The notes beneath the pieces were generated by a model. The model saw only the letters and a list, made by a program, of their open reading frames with translations, had not been told where the DNA came from and ran no database searches. The position numbers and the translations under genes were made by a program. Shown here piece by piece: positions 24,299 through 32,310 of a stretch of 34,439 nucleotides of DNA. This DNA comes from Actinomycetota bacterium (GTDB lineage Bacteria; Actinomycetota; Acidimicrobiia; Acidimicrobiales; Ilumatobacteraceae), in NCBI GenBank assembly GCA_026393575.1, contig JAPKZX010000026.1, positions 1 through 34,439 on the forward strand, given 5' to 3'. The stretch's first letter is position 1, and each line of letters begins with the position of its first letter.

Positions 24299-25245
24299 GA
24301 GTTCTCCAATGTCAGTAATTCCAGCAAGTCATATTCGTTTTCACACACGCGCCGACCAATAGCAGCTAATTCATGGCTGCGCGCCATACCACTGAGGTGC
24401 GCTGATGCTTGAGTGATACACATGATCCCCCACTTCAAAGTGCCGAGCGTTTCCCACCACCGCACAATATGTGCATCGGGGCGAACGCCAGATTCTGCTT
24501 CATATGCATCAAACAACGCTTCGTATGTTCCGAGCCCAGCGACAGGATGTGCCCCACCAAATCTCCATGCACGTACGCAAAGCCAACCAAGATCCTCCAT
24601 GGGGTCACCAATATGAGAAAGCTCCCAATCCAATACTGCCGACAGACCTTGTTCGTTCACCATCATGTTTCCCAAACGGAAATCGCCATGCACAATGCAC
24701 TGACGCGTTGAGGTTGGCCTATTCATTTCTAACCAACGAAATGCCACTTCGAACACTGGATGTGGTTCTCCCAAATCATCGAGAACTTGCTTATAGCGAT
24801 CAATCTGGTCTTCATTGACAAGGCCTTCAACTTCTGAGGCACTAATGCGATGAAGCGCAGCTGCTGCTTTCCCCAATTGTGCGGGAAGCGCCTGACGAGC
24901 GGCCGAAAATTCATCGTCGCGCAGAATTTTTCGGGCGATTGTTTCTCCCTGCACTGCTCGCACAATCATGAATGGACGATCCAGTTCATCTCTATGAGAT
25001 CCATCCACCACTAATTCGGGTACTGGAACGCCACCACGATGCGCTGCGGCCAACACAGCCGGCTCGGTACGCAAGCCCCCAGGGGTTCCCTTGCGGACAC
25101 GCTGCAGAACAAAATCTTGACCATCTGCGTTGAACCGCCAGGTCTCACGTGATGCACCACCCGTGAGACGTCGTAAGCCTGAGACATCAGTGGCATTCAT
25201 CACCACGCGAATCCCGCTCGCTAGTTCCTCTGCATCGCTTGCCAT
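24295..25245 (-). CDS. APH-like phosphotransferase family protein
   Basis: 316 aa kinase-like fold. The sequence RLTGGASRETWRF is the nucleotide-binding loop, VLQRVR carries the conserved Lys-strand region, IVHGDFRLGNMMV is the catalytic loop with Asp, and SAVLDWELSHIGDPMEDLGWL contains the metal-binding Asp. This is the ACAD10/ACAD11-type branch of the aminoglycoside-phosphotransferase family, which acts on 3- or 4-hydroxyacyl-CoA in lipid catabolism in eukaryotes, rather than an antibiotic resistance enzyme. The DUF6285 partner and the SRPBCC gene 12 bases upstream fit a small lipid or acyl metabolism operon; the substrate is not determinable. Confidence 0.85.
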   Translation of the reverse strand: MASDAEELASGIRVVMNATDVSGLRRLTGGASRETWRFNADGQDFVLQRVRKGTPGGLRTEPAVLAAAHRGGVPVPELVVDGSHRDELDRPFMIVRAVQGETIARKILRDDEFSAARQALPAQLGKAAAALHRISASEVEGLVNEDQIDRYKQVLDDLGEPHPVFEVAFRWLEMNRPTSTRQCIVHGDFRLGNMMVNEQGLSAVLDWELSHIGDPMEDLGWLCVRAWRFGGAHPVAGLGTYEALFDAYEAESGVRPDAHIVRWWETLGTLKWGIMCITQASAHLSGMARSHELAAIGRRVCENEYDLLELLTLENS

Positions 25246-25257
25246 CTCTCTACTCTG

Positions 25258-25683
25258 TCACGCCCGATAGACCAACCGCGCTAAGCCTGATTTTCCAGCA
25301 TCTATATGAGATGCAAGCACGCGATCCAACACACCCGCAGTCCACAAATTTCCGCCGTATGCCATGTGCATCGCTACTCGACAAGCATCACCTTCTTGCT
25401 GAAGTTCAATCTCAAGTATCCAGTCCGAGTGCTTGCGACCATCGAGTTCTTCTCGTTCAAACACAATGCGAGTTGCATCGTGATGCGTGCGACGCATCCG
25501 TAATCGCTTTGAACGCGCAAATACCCCCACTTTGGCACGCAGTTCCACTGCCCAAGCATTGTCGCCCAGTGCTTCCGCTACGTGCACGAGTGGCATCCAT
25601 TGCGGATACAAAGAGAGATCGCTCACCCATGGAATCACTGCCTCGATTGGTGCGGCGATAACAACTTCCGAAGAATGCTTCAT
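25258..25683 (-). CDS. SRPBCC (START-like) superfamily protein
   Basis: 141 aa. The opening VVIAAPIEAVIPWVSDLSLYPQWMP is the typical first strand and helix of the SRPBCC/polyketide-cyclase fold, followed by a run of antiparallel strands (VELRAKVGVF, RIVFERE, WILEIELQQ, CRVAMHMAYGG) and a long C-terminal helix. These proteins bind hydrophobic ligands in a deep pocket. There is no catalytic signature to assign a reaction. It starts three bases after the DUF3499 stop and precedes the phosphotransferase, so it belongs to the same transcript. Confidence 0.82.
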   Translation of the reverse strand: MKHSSEVVIAAPIEAVIPWVSDLSLYPQWMPLVHVAEALGDNAWAVELRAKVGVFARSKRLRMRRTHHDATRIVFEREELDGRKHSDWILEIELQQEGDACRVAMHMAYGGNLWTAGVLDRVLASHIDAGKSGLARLVYRA

Positions 25684-25686
25684 GAG

Positions 25687-26220
25687 TTACTCTTCAGGCG
25701 CACGTTGTCCGAAAGCACGACCCAAGAGACGCCCGAACACAGGTGGCTCATCTTCCTCTGCATCATCAGGTGTCGTTGCTGTCGATGCAAGACGCGGCGA
25801 CCACGGAATCGCGCGTGTTTCGTCGGGGTCTTCAATGTGTTGGTCAACAGATGAAACAGGTTCTTGGCTCTCAGCAGCGCGTTGCGCGTCATTTGCTTCA
25901 AACAGCGAAGGTCGAGGCCGAGTGGCAGCCTTCTTCGGTTTCTTCTCTGCAGAAGCCACCTTCTTTTTCTTCGCTGGTGGGGCTTCGTCTTCGTCGGACG
26001 TTTTAACAACGAATAACTTCGGTACGAGTTCGCGGCGGTCGTCGATTGTCCACCCACGAGGCACACTCAGGGCATTGGCGTGACGCCGACAGAGACGCCC
26101 GGCATGATCGCGTTCAGAGACGGCTTTGTTGTCCACCCACACAACAAGGGTGGAATGATCTATTCCATAGGACACTTCTGCTTGACCAGCGCATCCAGGA
26201 CGTTCGCACAATCTCCGCAC
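25687..26220 (-). CDS. DUF3499 family protein
   Basis: 177 aa. The N-terminal 60 residues match the actinobacterial DUF3499 domain: Cys pair in LCERPGCAGQAEVSY, then the LCRRHANAL Cys/His pair and VPRGWTIDDRR; the Cys/His set looks like a small zinc site. After it comes a Lys/Ala-rich stretch and an acidic low-complexity tail to the end. Function is unknown; the family is largely confined to actinobacteria, which supports the lineage call. GTG 26220 lies seven bases after -10 box TAGCGT, and the gene heads an operon with SRPBCC, phosphotransferase and DUF6285. Confidence 0.85.
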   Translation of the reverse strand: MRRLCERPGCAGQAEVSYGIDHSTLVVWVDNKAVSERDHAGRLCRRHANALSVPRGWTIDDRRELVPKLFVVKTSDEDEAPPAKKKKVASAEKKPKKAATRPRPSLFEANDAQRAAESQEPVSSVDQHIEDPDETRAIPWSPRLASTATTPDDAEEDEPPVFGRLLGRAFGQRAPEE

Positions 26221-26227
26221 ACAGTGA

Positions 26228-26233
26228 ACGCTA
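26228..26233 (-). promoter_or_regulatory. -10 box of the DUF3499 operon, leaderless
   Basis: TAGCGT on the minus strand ends seven bases before GTG 26220. Motif and spacing only. Confidence 0.5.
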
Positions 26234-26309
26234 GTTCTGTTACGCCCGCGACATGACCACCCTCATATCGTTAGGACAAACAGACCAACCAACGGAGGCA
26301 ATTCTGCCG

Positions 26310-26882
26310 TTATTCGTCAGCCTTAATGATGCAGGCGACTCCCATGCCTTGGCGGTCTCTATACGGGTCGCTCCCTGTGGGGCACGTACGGTCGGTGGCC
26401 ACCAGTTGACGAACCACCCCATCGTGCAGGTCACTACAAGAGACTTCATACACCGCAAGTTGAGCGTCGATGTTCACGCATGAACCACCCGAGAGCAACT
26501 GGTCTGGTTTTCCTGGTTCAGATGGCTTCGATGTGGCGTGCATAAAAAGAACTAGGACAATTCCGATGGCCATACACATCAGCATCCCTCTCCACGGAAA
26601 CCGTGCAGGCGCATAGGACGGGATGAACTGTGGTTCCTGTGGCTGATGATTAACGGGTCCGGTGGCACGAACTTGTGACTTGTCATAGGCGTTTCGTGAA
26701 GAACTCTGCGACAAAACATTCCACGCTTCATTCACTTTGGTTATGCGCACTGCATCAACTCTGCCGTCATTGCTGTCGGGGTGGAGCGTGCGCATGAGAT
26801 GTCGATAAGCACGACGTATTTCTGCATGTGACGCAGTCTCACGTACTCCAAGTTCTTCGTAATGTGATTTGTTAGTACCCAT
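26310..26882 (-). CDS. Membrane-anchored J-domain protein
   Basis: 190 aa. Residues 1-70 are a J domain: YEELGVRETASHAEIRRAYRHLMRTLHPD with the HPD tripeptide that stimulates Hsp70 ATPase, then VNEAWNVLS and RNAYD. A Pro/Gln linker leads to one membrane helix (about residues 99-116) and a C-terminal domain of about 70 residues with four Cys (CVNIDA, EVSCSDL, RTCPTGS, ACIIKAD), which would lie outside the membrane and may form disulfides. It lacks the G/F and zinc regions of DnaJ proper. The start overlaps the end of the dehydrogenase gene by 11 bases, so it is the last gene of the transporter operon; the reason is unclear. Confidence 0.8.
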   Translation of the reverse strand: MGTNKSHYEELGVRETASHAEIRRAYRHLMRTLHPDSNDGRVDAVRITKVNEAWNVLSQSSSRNAYDKSQVRATGPVNHQPQEPQFIPSYAPARFPWRGMLMCMAIGIVLVLFMHATSKPSEPGKPDQLLSGGSCVNIDAQLAVYEVSCSDLHDGVVRQLVATDRTCPTGSDPYRDRQGMGVACIIKADE

Positions 26883-27795
26883 GACGTACGTCGACTAGTC
26901 CAATAAGTTCCTCGTCTCGCATATACCGACGAACATTTTCCTGGATACGCGCTGACAGTAATGGAATTGCCATTTCAGGTGTGTTTCCTACATGCGGCGT
27001 GATGATGCAGTTAGGTAATGACCACAACGGATGTGATGGGGGCAACGGCTCAGGGTCTGTCACATCTAGAGCGGCGCCACCAATGATGTTGTTCTCTAAC
27101 GCCCACACCAAATCCTCGGTCACAATGTGACCGCCGCGCGCCACATTCACTATCCATGCATGCGGCTCCATCACTTCAAGTTCTGGACGACCGATAAGGC
27201 CTTGCGTGTCAGCCGTAAGCGACAATGCCAAGAACACAACATCAGCACCAACGAGTGCATCCACCAAATTTTCTTGGCCAACCACAGTGTCTGCGCCATC
27301 GATGTGTTCAACGTTTCTTCTCACCACAGTGATTGTGCAGTGAAACGGCAAAAGAAGACGGATGAGAGATTCAGTTATTCCACCACCACCGATAATGGTC
27401 ACTATTGCTCCGAGAAGATTCCGTCCAACCGGCCCTGTCCATTGAGTTGCTCGTCCATAGTCGGCGATGTTTCTCATTCCAGCAAGCGCTAATCCCAAGG
27501 CGTGTTCTGCCACCGGTTCGGCGTACACACCTTTGCCACATGTCCACACTCGATTGTCATCAATCACAGGCAGGAAGTTCTCAATTCCAGCAAACGGCAC
27601 CTGCACCCATTCCAGATGAGGGTGGTCACGAAGCAATGATCGCAAACCTTCCACGTCCTTTGCGGCTGTCCACACCGCAGCTGTGGAATGTTGCGGCTGC
27701 GCTATAACGCCACCACCAGCTAACACTGCGTCATGCACCCACTGAGGCGAACCAGGGGGTTGAATTGTTATGGGGCGACTACTCGGAGGTTCCAT
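26872..27795 (-). CDS. D-isomer-specific 2-hydroxyacid dehydrogenase family protein
   Basis: 307 aa NAD(P)-dependent oxidoreductase. The nucleotide-binding motif reads VTIIGGGGITESLIRLL, the catalytic Arg is in NVARGGHIV, the Glu in DVTDPEPLPPSHPL and the His in ITPHVGNTPE, all in order. The canonical GxGxxG is modified to GGGGIT, and cofactor preference is not obvious. I chose ATG 27795, which overlaps the permease stop in TAATG; the longer start at 27870 would read 25 residues from inside the permease gene. Its role in polyamine metabolism, if any, is inferred only from co-transcription. Confidence 0.85.
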   Translation of the reverse strand: MEPPSSRPITIQPPGSPQWVHDAVLAGGGVIAQPQHSTAAVWTAAKDVEGLRSLLRDHPHLEWVQVPFAGIENFLPVIDDNRVWTCGKGVYAEPVAEHALGLALAGMRNIADYGRATQWTGPVGRNLLGAIVTIIGGGGITESLIRLLLPFHCTITVVRRNVEHIDGADTVVGQENLVDALVGADVVFLALSLTADTQGLIGRPELEVMEPHAWIVNVARGGHIVTEDLVWALENNIIGGAALDVTDPEPLPPSHPLWSLPNCIITPHVGNTPEMAIPLLSARIQENVRRYMRDEELIGLVDVRHGY

Positions 27796-29825
27796 TAGTT
27801 GCCTGCCAAAGTGGCGGCAATTTCCGACGAGGAACTTCCCGATCGCTTCAACACGACAGTGACAAACCACAACGCACCCAAGGTGACGCAGAAGAGCAGC
27901 ACTGCACCCACACCCCAGAATGGCTTAATGGTGCTACGAGTTGCACCGATGAGAGCAACTGGGAATGTTGTGGAACCTGCTTCGCTCACCAACGTCGAGA
28001 TGACAGCATTATCTAGACATAGAGCAAAGGACAACAGTCCACCTGCGACAAGCGCTGACGAAATGAGTGGCAATGTGATTTGGCGAAACGCACGTGCCGG
28101 GGTGGCGCCTAAGTCGGCAGCTGCTTCTTCTAGTGATTCATCGAGTCCGGCGAGTCGAGCCCTCACGATAAGAGTTACAACTGCACTCGCATAGAGCGAT
28201 TGTCCAACCCACAGCTTGTTCATGCCGCCATTGAATGGTCCCCACCCGTTCTTAAATGGGTAACCGATGATTGGAAAATCTGCAATCCGCGGAAACCACG
28301 TTGCAAGAGCAATTGCGTCCATGATTTCTGGTGTTACCAAAATTAGGAACACTGTTGCCATAAAGAACTTTGTCCAGATGCCAGGTCGACGCGCCAGAGA
28401 TACACCAGCAAAGCCGCCAATAATTACAGCGATCACCGTGGCACCAAAGGCTGCAATGAATGAGTTACGAATCGCATCGCCAACACCTGCAAAATCGAAA
28501 ATCCCTCGGTACGAGTCTGTAAGTGCACCGTTCACAATAAACGCGAGGAAGAATGCACCTGGTCCGGCCCAGTTCAGTGCACGCTTGGAGATAGAAGTTT
28601 TTCGAGCAAGCACTTCGCGACCTACAAGAGCGATTGCAACAATCACCGCGAACCGCACCAACACTGCCCACGCCACTGTACCATCAAATAACTCGCCCCA
28701 CCACTTCACGCCAGGCTGTCCCGACCAAATCGTGAAGGAAGTACCTCCGTTGAATGAGTGCAACACCACAAGCATGATTGGAACAAACAAGAAGACAATG
28801 ACTAGCCCTGTCCATGCCCATAGTGCGTACGGAAGGATGTCAAATTTCAGAAGCGAACCTTTGCCTGCGCGCGAACGCACAAGAGAACGTTCATACATGC
28901 GGTGCTTCAACGAAATTGTCAGAGATGTTGGATGAGCCACAATCCACGAGACGAGCCACACAATTGCCGCACCGACCACCATCGACAACAACACTGCGCC
29001 GATCATGAGAACTGCCATTGCAGAACCAAGTGGCCAGTTTTGAGCACCGCTAAATTGCGAAGCAATCATTGAGCCGATCATGTTCCCTTTTGCACCACCC
29101 AAGATGGTGGCAGTGACGTAGTCGCCACACATGGGAATGAATGTGAGCAACACACCAGCGACGATCCCCGGCCCTGCCAAAGGAAGTGTGACACTGAAGA
29201 AAGTGGAGAGACGCCCGGCACCTAGATCTTTGCTTGCTTCTCGCATACGCACATCGATGCGGTCGAGTGCAACAAACAACGGCAAGATCATGAATCCGAG
29301 ATAGTTGTAGATGATTGCAATCTGCACCGCTAGAGGCGTCTCAAGAATTTGAATACCTTGAGGACCAATCCATGACATATCCACGAGCCACTTAGAGAAG
29401 AAACCATTTGGCGCTAGCGGAATTCGCCAAGCAACCGTTCGAATAAGGAAACTAGTGAAGCTCGGAACGACGACTAGGGCAAGAATGAGCCCCTTCCATT
29501 TTTCAGAAACTTTAAAAGCCGCCAAATATGCAACGGGAAGACCAATCAACAAACACGCAATGGTGGCAATTGTGGAAATTCTCAAGGTTGATTTGAATAC
29601 CTTGAAGAACGTCTCATCAAAAACATTTGCGTAGTTAGCGCCGGAGAGATTGGACAGATCAACTGGTAACAGTTTGGAGCCGTCTTTGGCCCCAAAGCTG
29701 TACACCACGATGAACGCAATTGGTACGACAAAAAACAGCGCGTACCAAATAATCGAAGGAAGAGCGAGCGCAAACTTTGGCGCCCGCAACCTTCGATGTT
29801 GTTTGTGGGTGACCGAAGCGGTCAC
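27795..29825 (-). CDS. potBC: Polyamine-type ABC transporter, fused double permease (PotB-PotC fusion)
   Basis: 676 aa. Residues 1-300 match PotB and 330-676 match PotC, joined by a short basic linker (about 305-328). Each half has its own EAA loop for the ATPase: REASKDLGAGRLSTFFSVTLP (about 195-215) and EEAAADLGATPARAFRQITLP (about 566-586, read as overlapping parts). The second half contains about 65 extra residues (about 382-447) between its first and second helices, predicted to form two additional membrane segments. The single chain would replace the usual heterodimer. It starts four bases after the binding-protein gene. Spermidine/putrescine specificity follows from family and neighbours. 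Confidence 0.88.
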   Translation of the reverse strand: MTASVTHKQHRRLRAPKFALALPSIIWYALFFVVPIAFIVVYSFGAKDGSKLLPVDLSNLSGANYANVFDETFFKVFKSTLRISTIATIACLLIGLPVAYLAAFKVSEKWKGLILALVVVPSFTSFLIRTVAWRIPLAPNGFFSKWLVDMSWIGPQGIQILETPLAVQIAIIYNYLGFMILPLFVALDRIDVRMREASKDLGAGRLSTFFSVTLPLAGPGIVAGVLLTFIPMCGDYVTATILGGAKGNMIGSMIASQFSGAQNWPLGSAMAVLMIGAVLLSMVVGAAIVWLVSWIVAHPTSLTISLKHRMYERSLVRSRAGKGSLLKFDILPYALWAWTGLVIVFLFVPIMLVVLHSFNGGTSFTIWSGQPGVKWWGELFDGTVAWAVLVRFAVIVAIALVGREVLARKTSISKRALNWAGPGAFFLAFIVNGALTDSYRGIFDFAGVGDAIRNSFIAAFGATVIAVIIGGFAGVSLARRPGIWTKFFMATVFLILVTPEIMDAIALATWFPRIADFPIIGYPFKNGWGPFNGGMNKLWVGQSLYASAVVTLIVRARLAGLDESLEEAAADLGATPARAFRQITLPLISSALVAGGLLSFALCLDNAVISTLVSEAGSTTFPVALIGATRSTIKPFWGVGAVLLFCVTLGALWFVTVVLKRSGSSSSEIAATLAGN

Positions 29826-29829
29826 AGAA

Positions 29830-31056
29830 TTAGGCTCCGGCCTTAGCTTTTGCCTTATTCAAGATGTCCACGAAGCGATCAATCGAAGAGTTCAGCACTT
29901 GGGTATGCATCGTCTTGACTTGCTCATCAGCAAAGAAGATCATGTCGCCCTTGACTAGGTCGGGAGCAAGCTCGCTGATCAGGGTTTCCATGTTCTTCAT
30001 GCCGGTGTTATAACCGTGATACTCGAGATCCTTGATGGAGTTCTCAGGAATCATGATCCAGTTGATCCACGCATGTGCTGCTTCTGTGTTCGGTGCACCT
30101 GCTGCGATACAGAAGGTATCCATGAAAAGTTCAGTGTCTGGAGCTCCGAGAACCCAGCGCCAATTTTCTGGAGTGCCCCCAGCGTCTTTAATACGGAAGT
30201 ACGCCTGACGAGCGTCACCATTCCATGCCATAGCCAAGGTGTACGCACCTTCAGCAAGCTTTGTACTTGGGTAGCTGTCGAAAGCCTTGATGTGGGGCGC
30301 AAGCTTGTTCACCAAGAAATCTTCGGCTGCATCAATACTGGCCTTGTCTTCTGTGTTCCAGTCGATTCCGTTTGCCCAGAAATATGGACCTACGAAGTTT
30401 GGTGGAGCATCGATGACTGCACACTGCCCACTTGCTTCGCCCATGCACGTATCAAGGAAGTCCTGCCACGTATTGAGCTCTTTCTTGATCTTGGTGGTGT
30501 CGTAGAAGAAACCAGTAGTGCCCCAGTTCTTGCACACTGAGGATTCATTGTCCTTGTCCCATGCTTGTCCGAGGAATGCAGGATCAACGTTCACTATGTT
30601 CGGCAGAAGAGTCTTGTCGAATTTCTGAATCAGACCCTTTTGCACCATTTGCACCACGTACGGGCCAGTAGGAACAACGATGTCGAAGCCACTGCTTGTG
30701 CCGCCGCCTGCAGACAACTTTGTGATGAGGTCTTCGTTGCTTGCGAAGTAGTCAACCTTCATCTTGACGCCAAGGCTTGATTCTGCGAGTGCACCAACAA
30801 GTTCAGGGTCGTCGTAGTCGCCCCAGGTATACATGGCCAATGTGCCACTCGACTGATTGATGACGCGACTCCAGTCGCCAGAAGCCTGGTCGGCTCCACC
30901 TGGTGCGGTGGAGTCTGGACTTGAAGAATCACTACCACCACATGCCATCAACACCACAGCCATACCAGCCGTTGCTGTCCCAGCTTTGATGAAAGCGCGT
31001 CGATTCAACTTTTCCCGAAAGCTATCCGGTGCAAGAATCCGAAGTTCCTTAGTCAT
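29830..31056 (-). CDS. potD: Polyamine ABC transporter substrate-binding lipoprotein (PotD-like), Tat-exported
   Basis: 408 aa. The N-terminus has a twin-arginine motif NRRAFIKAG, a hydrophobic core and a lipobox VLMACGG (lipid-modified Cys about 39), so it is folded before export and anchored as a lipoprotein. A Ser/Gly/Pro linker leads to a periplasmic-binding fold with YTWGDYDDPEL near the start of the mature domain, comparable to the polyamine-site Trp/Tyr of PotD, and GFDIVVPTG, TTGFFYDTTKI, LAMAWNGDARQAYF later. The ATG has a good Shine-Dalgarno (AAAGGGG). It lies between the ATPase and permease genes. Confidence 0.9.
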   Translation of the reverse strand: MTKELRILAPDSFREKLNRRAFIKAGTATAGMAVVLMACGGSDSSSPDSTAPGGADQASGDWSRVINQSSGTLAMYTWGDYDDPELVGALAESSLGVKMKVDYFASNEDLITKLSAGGGTSSGFDIVVPTGPYVVQMVQKGLIQKFDKTLLPNIVNVDPAFLGQAWDKDNESSVCKNWGTTGFFYDTTKIKKELNTWQDFLDTCMGEASGQCAVIDAPPNFVGPYFWANGIDWNTEDKASIDAAEDFLVNKLAPHIKAFDSYPSTKLAEGAYTLAMAWNGDARQAYFRIKDAGGTPENWRWVLGAPDTELFMDTFCIAAGAPNTEAAHAWINWIMIPENSIKDLEYHGYNTGMKNMETLISELAPDLVKGDMIFFADEQVKTMHTQVLNSSIDRFVDILNKAKAKAGA

Positions 31057-31110
31057 TTGATTTCCCCTTTGTTGTGTGAGATCTGTTTTCTAAACATAGT
31101 GCGTCTGCGA

Positions 31111-32220
31111 CTAGTCAAGATGTGGTTCCGCCATTACGACGTCTGCCTGTCGGGCCGAGAAGAGGTACACCTCTTCAGGAGCCCACGAGCACCACACTTC
31201 TTCGCCCAAGGCGGGACGCAGAGCCAAAGACCGGGGCGACAAGACCAAAAGGTCGCGCTCTCCGACTGTGACCACATATTGCAAGACATCACCGAAATGC
31301 GAGATTCCCGACACCCGTGCCCTCACAGCATTGCTGCTCTGTTGAGGCTGTTCGTGCGAGAGATGAATACTTTCTGGGCGAACCGCAGCAAGAGCGTCTT
31401 GGCCGGTGGGTACGTGTTCTTCGGGGCGAGTAGCAACGAACACTGTTCCGTCGTCAGCCACAGCACCATTGTCTGTAGCGGTTCCTTGCCAGAAATTATT
31501 GCGCCCGATGAATCCAGCAACGAATGCAGACGATGGGTGTTCATACACAGTCTCTGGGTCACCCAACTGTTCAATGTGCCCATCGAGCATGATGGCAATG
31601 CGATCTGACATTGACATCGCTTCTTCTTGGTCGTGAGTAACGAACACAAAAGTGATGCCCAAACGGCTCTGCAGCAACTTGAGTTCAATCTGCATTTCTT
31701 CGCGCAGTTTGCGATCGAGTGCACCAAGTGGCTCGTCTAACAAAAGAACACTTGGGCGATTCACCAAAGCACGGGCAACCGCAACTCGCTGCTGCTGACC
31801 ACCAGACATTTGTCGTGGACGTCTTTCTGCCAACTTTGACATCTGCACCATGTCGAGCGCTTCAGCTACACGTGCCGCAATTTCAGACTTTGGTGTTCCC
31901 GATTGCTTGAGTCCATACGCAACGTTCTCCGCAACTGTCATGTGTGGGAACAATGCGTAGTGCTGAAAAACTGTGTTTACTTCACGCTTGTACGACGGCA
32001 CATTTTGCACTTCTTGACCGTTCACTCGAATATGGCCGGCGTCTGGCTGTTCAAACCCTGCCAACATGCGCAATGTTGTTGTCTTGCCACAGCCACTTGG
32101 CCCGAGTAGCGATAGAAATTCTCCTGGCTTGATCGACAAATTCATCGAATCGACTGCCACCATGTCGCCGAACTTCTTTGTCACATTGACAAGTTCAACT
32201 GATCCACGCTCACTGGCCAC
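31111..32220 (-). CDS. potA: Polyamine ABC transporter ATP-binding protein (PotA-like)
   Basis: 369 aa. Walker [13 protein letters not shown]-loop [11 protein letters not shown], signature [15 protein letters not shown], Walker [12 protein letters not shown] and switch His in [12 protein letters not shown] are all present. The C-terminal 130 residues form the regulatory TOBE domain (VRPESIHL and a closing beta-barrel). It is the first gene of the transporter operon. The GTG start is preceded by a strong Shine-Dalgarno GGGGAGG, one of the few leadered genes in the window; a minus-strand TATGCT at 32256-32251 would give a leader of about 25 bases. The divergent aminotransferase suggests putrescine as substrate. 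Confidence 0.93.
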   Translation of the reverse strand: MASERGSVELVNVTKKFGDMVAVDSMNLSIKPGEFLSLLGPSGCGKTTTLRMLAGFEQPDAGHIRVNGQEVQNVPSYKREVNTVFQHYALFPHMTVAENVAYGLKQSGTPKSEIAARVAEALDMVQMSKLAERRPRQMSGGQQQRVAVARALVNRPSVLLLDEPLGALDRKLREEMQIELKLLQSRLGITFVFVTHDQEEAMSMSDRIAIMLDGHIEQLGDPETVYEHPSSAFVAGFIGRNNFWQGTATDNGAVADDGTVFVATRPEEHVPTGQDALAAVRPESIHLSHEQPQQSSNAVRARVSGISHFGDVLQYVVTVGERDLLVLSPRSLALRPALGEEVWCSWAPEEVYLFSARQADVVMAEPHLD

Positions 32221-32250
32221 TGGACCTCCCCATTGGTGTGCCTGTAGGAA

Positions 32251-32256
32251 AGCATA
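32251..32256 (-). promoter_or_regulatory. Candidate -10 box of the transporter operon
   Basis: TATGCT on the minus strand would start transcription near 32244, leaving a 24-base leader that contains the potA ribosome-binding site. A second candidate on the same strand, TAGGTT (32300-32295), belongs to the bidirectional element and would give a leader of about 68 bases. Confidence 0.4.
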
Positions 32257-32294
32257 GGCACTCAGAGCCGAAGGACAAGCAATTACACGCTCGC

Positions 32295-32304
32295 AACCTA
32301 TTGT
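32295..32304. promoter_or_regulatory. Bidirectional promoter between potA and the aminotransferase
   Basis: AACCTATTGT gives TATTGT on the plus strand, six bases before ATG 32311 (leaderless), and TAGGTT on the minus strand towards potA. They share TA at 32299-32300. The plus half is well supported by spacing; the minus half competes with TATGCT at 32256-32251. Confidence 0.5.
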
Positions 32305-32310
32305 TCATAT

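Noticed and set aside
24295-25245. Aminoglycoside resistance gene
   Set aside because: The kinase motifs fit the ACAD10/11-like phosphotransferase branch and the neighbours are DUF6285 and SRPBCC proteins, not resistance genes.
26297-26308. GGCA/TGCC hairpin right after the J-protein stop
   Set aside because: A 4-bp stem without a T-tract is too weak to distinguish from chance.
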